In this document: in pieces, positions 13,828 through 14,510 of the stretch
Position numbering within the stretch: position 1 is the stretch's first letter
Layout: each line of letters begins with the position of its first letter
Assembly (NCBI GenBank): GCA_041688215.1
Contig: JBDNIO010000053.1
Coordinates: 1-14,510, forward strand
Reading direction: 5' to 3'
Length of the DNA: 14,510 bases
Source of the DNA: JBDNIO01 sp041688215
Lineage (GTDB): Bacteria; Pseudomonadota; Gammaproteobacteria; Nevskiales; Salinisphaeraceae
Made by a program: the position numbers and the translations under genes
The notes under the pieces: model-generated
What the model saw: only the letters and a program-made list of their open reading frames with translations
What the model was told of the DNA's origin: nothing
Database searches by the model: none

Positions 13828-14168
13828 GTTGGTCGTCTTCGTTCTAACTTAAGGCAGCTAGCTTTGTGCGCGCAGTTGCTAAGTTCGGCCATCCTGTCCT
13901 CACTAAGCAACCCGGTCCAAGACTTCCTGTCTTGGCCGTTCGCCGGGACGAAGCCATGCTTCGTCTTTCTCCGGCTCACCCACTCTGCCAACTGGCCGTT
14001 GGTCGTCTTCGTCTATAACTTTAGGCCGCTAACTTTGTGCGCGCAGTTGCTAAGTTCGGCCATCCTGTCCTCACTAAGCAACCCGGTCCAAGACTTCCTG
14101 TCTTGGCCGTTCGCCGGGACGAAGCAGTACTTCGTCATTTTCCGGCTCCCCCACTCTGCCAACTGGCC
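13810..14168 (-). repeat. Tandem repeat (period 170/171 bp) seeded by the 5' end of tRNA-Cys
   Basis: CCACTCTGCCAACTGGCC (plus strand; the first 18 nt of tRNA-Cys reversed) occurs at 13810-13827 in the tRNA itself, and again at 13980-13997 and 14151-14168. Between them lie two copies of a spacer of about 153 bp. A 93-bp block is identical in both (13862-13954 and 14033-14125), and the flanks differ at several positions. Each unit carries two perfect hairpins: CCAAGAC/GTCTTGG (13917-13935 and 14088-14106) and GACGAAG/CTTCGTC (13947-13965 and 14118-14136). The second keeps its stem although the loop changes. The third tRNA fragment then diverges. The layout resembles the E. coli tyrT repeats, which each carry a 19-bp piece of the tRNA 3' end, but here the 5' end is used. 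The open frames within are not convincing genes. Confidence 0.92.
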
Positions 14169-14189
14169 ACGTTCAAGTGTCCCGCAAAC

Positions 14190-14221
14190 TAAAAAGCCCC
14201 GGCCGTCAGAGGACGAGGCTT
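14190..14221 (-). terminator. Probable Rho-independent terminator after tRNA-Gly
   Basis: On the minus strand AAGCC/GGCTT and CGTC/GACG form a stem with an internal asymmetric bulge and a CTCT loop, followed by TTTTT. It lies about 28 bp downstream of the tRNA-Gly CCA. The stem is less perfect than that after tRNA-Cys, so some readthrough into the repeats and tRNA-Cys is likely, since I see no good separate promoter for tRNA-Cys. Confidence 0.65.
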
Positions 14222-14248
14222 GCGCGTGACGGGACCATAATAAAAAAC

Positions 14249-14323
14249 TGGAGCGGGAAACGAGATTCGAACTCGCGACCCCAACCTTGGCAAGGTTGTG
14301 CTCTACCACTGAGCTATTCCCGC
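14249..14323 (-). tRNA. tRNA-Gly (anticodon GCC)
   Basis: A 75-nt cloverleaf on the minus strand: acceptor GCGGGAA pairs with TTCCCGC, D-arm AGCTCAGTGGTAGAGC, anticodon loop CTTGCCAAG (GCC), T-arm GAGTTCGAATCTC, and CCA encoded at 14251-14249. It is the first gene of the Gly-Cys-Leu order. Confidence 0.97.
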
Positions 14324-14338
14324 GCTGAAGCGGCACCT

Positions 14339-14366
14339 ATTTTAGGCACGCAGGCCAGCGTGTCAA
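14339..14366 (-). promoter_or_regulatory. Promoter of tRNA-Gly
   Basis: A perfect -35 TTGACA (14366-14361), a 16-bp spacer, and -10 TAAAAT (14344-14339), followed by a GC-rich discriminator (GGTGCCGC). This is typical of stable-RNA promoters under growth-rate or stringent control. The start would lie about 8-10 nt before the tRNA. Confidence 0.8.
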
Positions 14367-14380
14367 GGCATAGCCTCTTC

Positions 14381-14435
14381 CAATACGAAATGAGTCTGAA
14401 GCCAGGCACATGTTTCCAACATGAAATGAGTCTGA
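14381..14435. repeat. Direct repeat, 19 bp at 36-bp spacing
   Basis: CAAYAYGAAATGAGTCTGA occurs at 14381-14399 and 14417-14435 with 17 of 19 positions identical. The pair sits between the tRNA-Gly promoter and a rightward open frame at the window edge. Paired repeats in this place suit transposase-binding sites near one end of an insertion sequence. Confidence 0.5.
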
Positions 14436-14463
14436 GCTAAGCATAACCGTTCAAGATGGTGGG

Positions 14464-14510
14464 ATGAAACTCATCATGAACGTCAAACATTTAACGACCT
14501 TGCAGCAAGT
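14464..14510 (+). CDS. Start of a possible transposase/integrase gene, truncated by the window
   Basis: Only 15 codons are visible, from ATG 14464 (MKLIMNVKHLTTLQQ), with a second possible start at ATG 14476. A short basic opening of this type, preceded by repeated terminal motifs, resembles DDE-type integrase-like transposases with an N-terminal helix-turn-helix. GGTGGG lies directly before the ATG and is poorly spaced. Too short to identify. Confidence 0.3.
   Translation, partial: MKLIMNVKHLTTLQQ

Noticed and set aside
13644..14336. Two minus-strand open frames (13644-13991 and 14013-14336) sharing the peptide NGQDRKSWTGLLSEDRMAEL
   Set aside because: They run through tRNA genes and hairpins; the shared peptide is explained by the 93-bp identical DNA block. 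No Shine-Dalgarno or family resemblance. E. coli tyrT repeats do encode a small basic protein, so it is noted but not called.
1..14510. CRISPR array
   Set aside because: The only regular repeats are the two ~170-bp units and the 36-bp-spaced pair; neither has the repeat-spacer layout.

Overview
The window looks like chromosomal DNA of a gammaproteobacterium. Three minus-strand tRNA genes, Gly(GCC), Cys(GCA) and Leu(TAA), occur in that order, as in the E. coli glyW-cysT-leuZ operon. Here about 13.3 kb separates Cys from Leu, and that space is filled by a one-directional anti-phage (defence) island. The organism assignment is an inference from tRNA order, genomically encoded CCA ends and moderate GC content; no species marker is present.

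Layout from right to left, in the direction of transcription: (1) 14381-14510, the edge of a probable insertion sequence or transposase gene reading rightward. (2) tRNA-Gly with a strong promoter and its own terminator. (3) A tandem repeat with a 170/171-bp period; each unit begins with the first 18 nt of tRNA-Cys and carries conserved hairpins. (4) tRNA-Cys followed by a near-perfect intrinsic terminator. (5) The island: a type III restriction subunit gene (res), broken by a frameshift in an 8-bp homopolymer; a small addiction-module antitoxin gene, broken by an in-frame amber codon; a NYN/LabA-type nuclease; a large 938-aa type III modification methyltransferase (Mod); an AAA+ ATPase and a subtilisin-like protease that together resemble the IetAS system; and a UvrD-type helicase with a RelE-like N-terminal domain. 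(6) tRNA-Leu with its own promoter. (7) 1-278, the N-terminal part of an unrecognised Lys/Glu-rich helical protein that runs off the window.

From nyn to the helicase the genes lie 10-41 bp apart, so they probably form one transcript driven by a promoter near 10107-10135. The expected scheme is self/non-self discrimination by Mod and Res DNA methylation and restriction. IetAS (ATPase plus protease), the NYN nuclease and the RelE-UvrD helicase would then be extra or cooperating defence modules. Both lesions, in res and in the antitoxin, fall in the first two genes. As written, restriction is off (or switchable) while methylation and the remaining modules stay intact. The target-recognition part of mod is visibly AT-richer than its flanks, which suggests domain exchange.

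The most unusual items are the tRNA-Cys-seeded tandem repeat, the RelE-UvrD fusion in the same cluster as an orphan, broken RelB-like antitoxin, and the NYN-Mod-IetAS-helicase arrangement.
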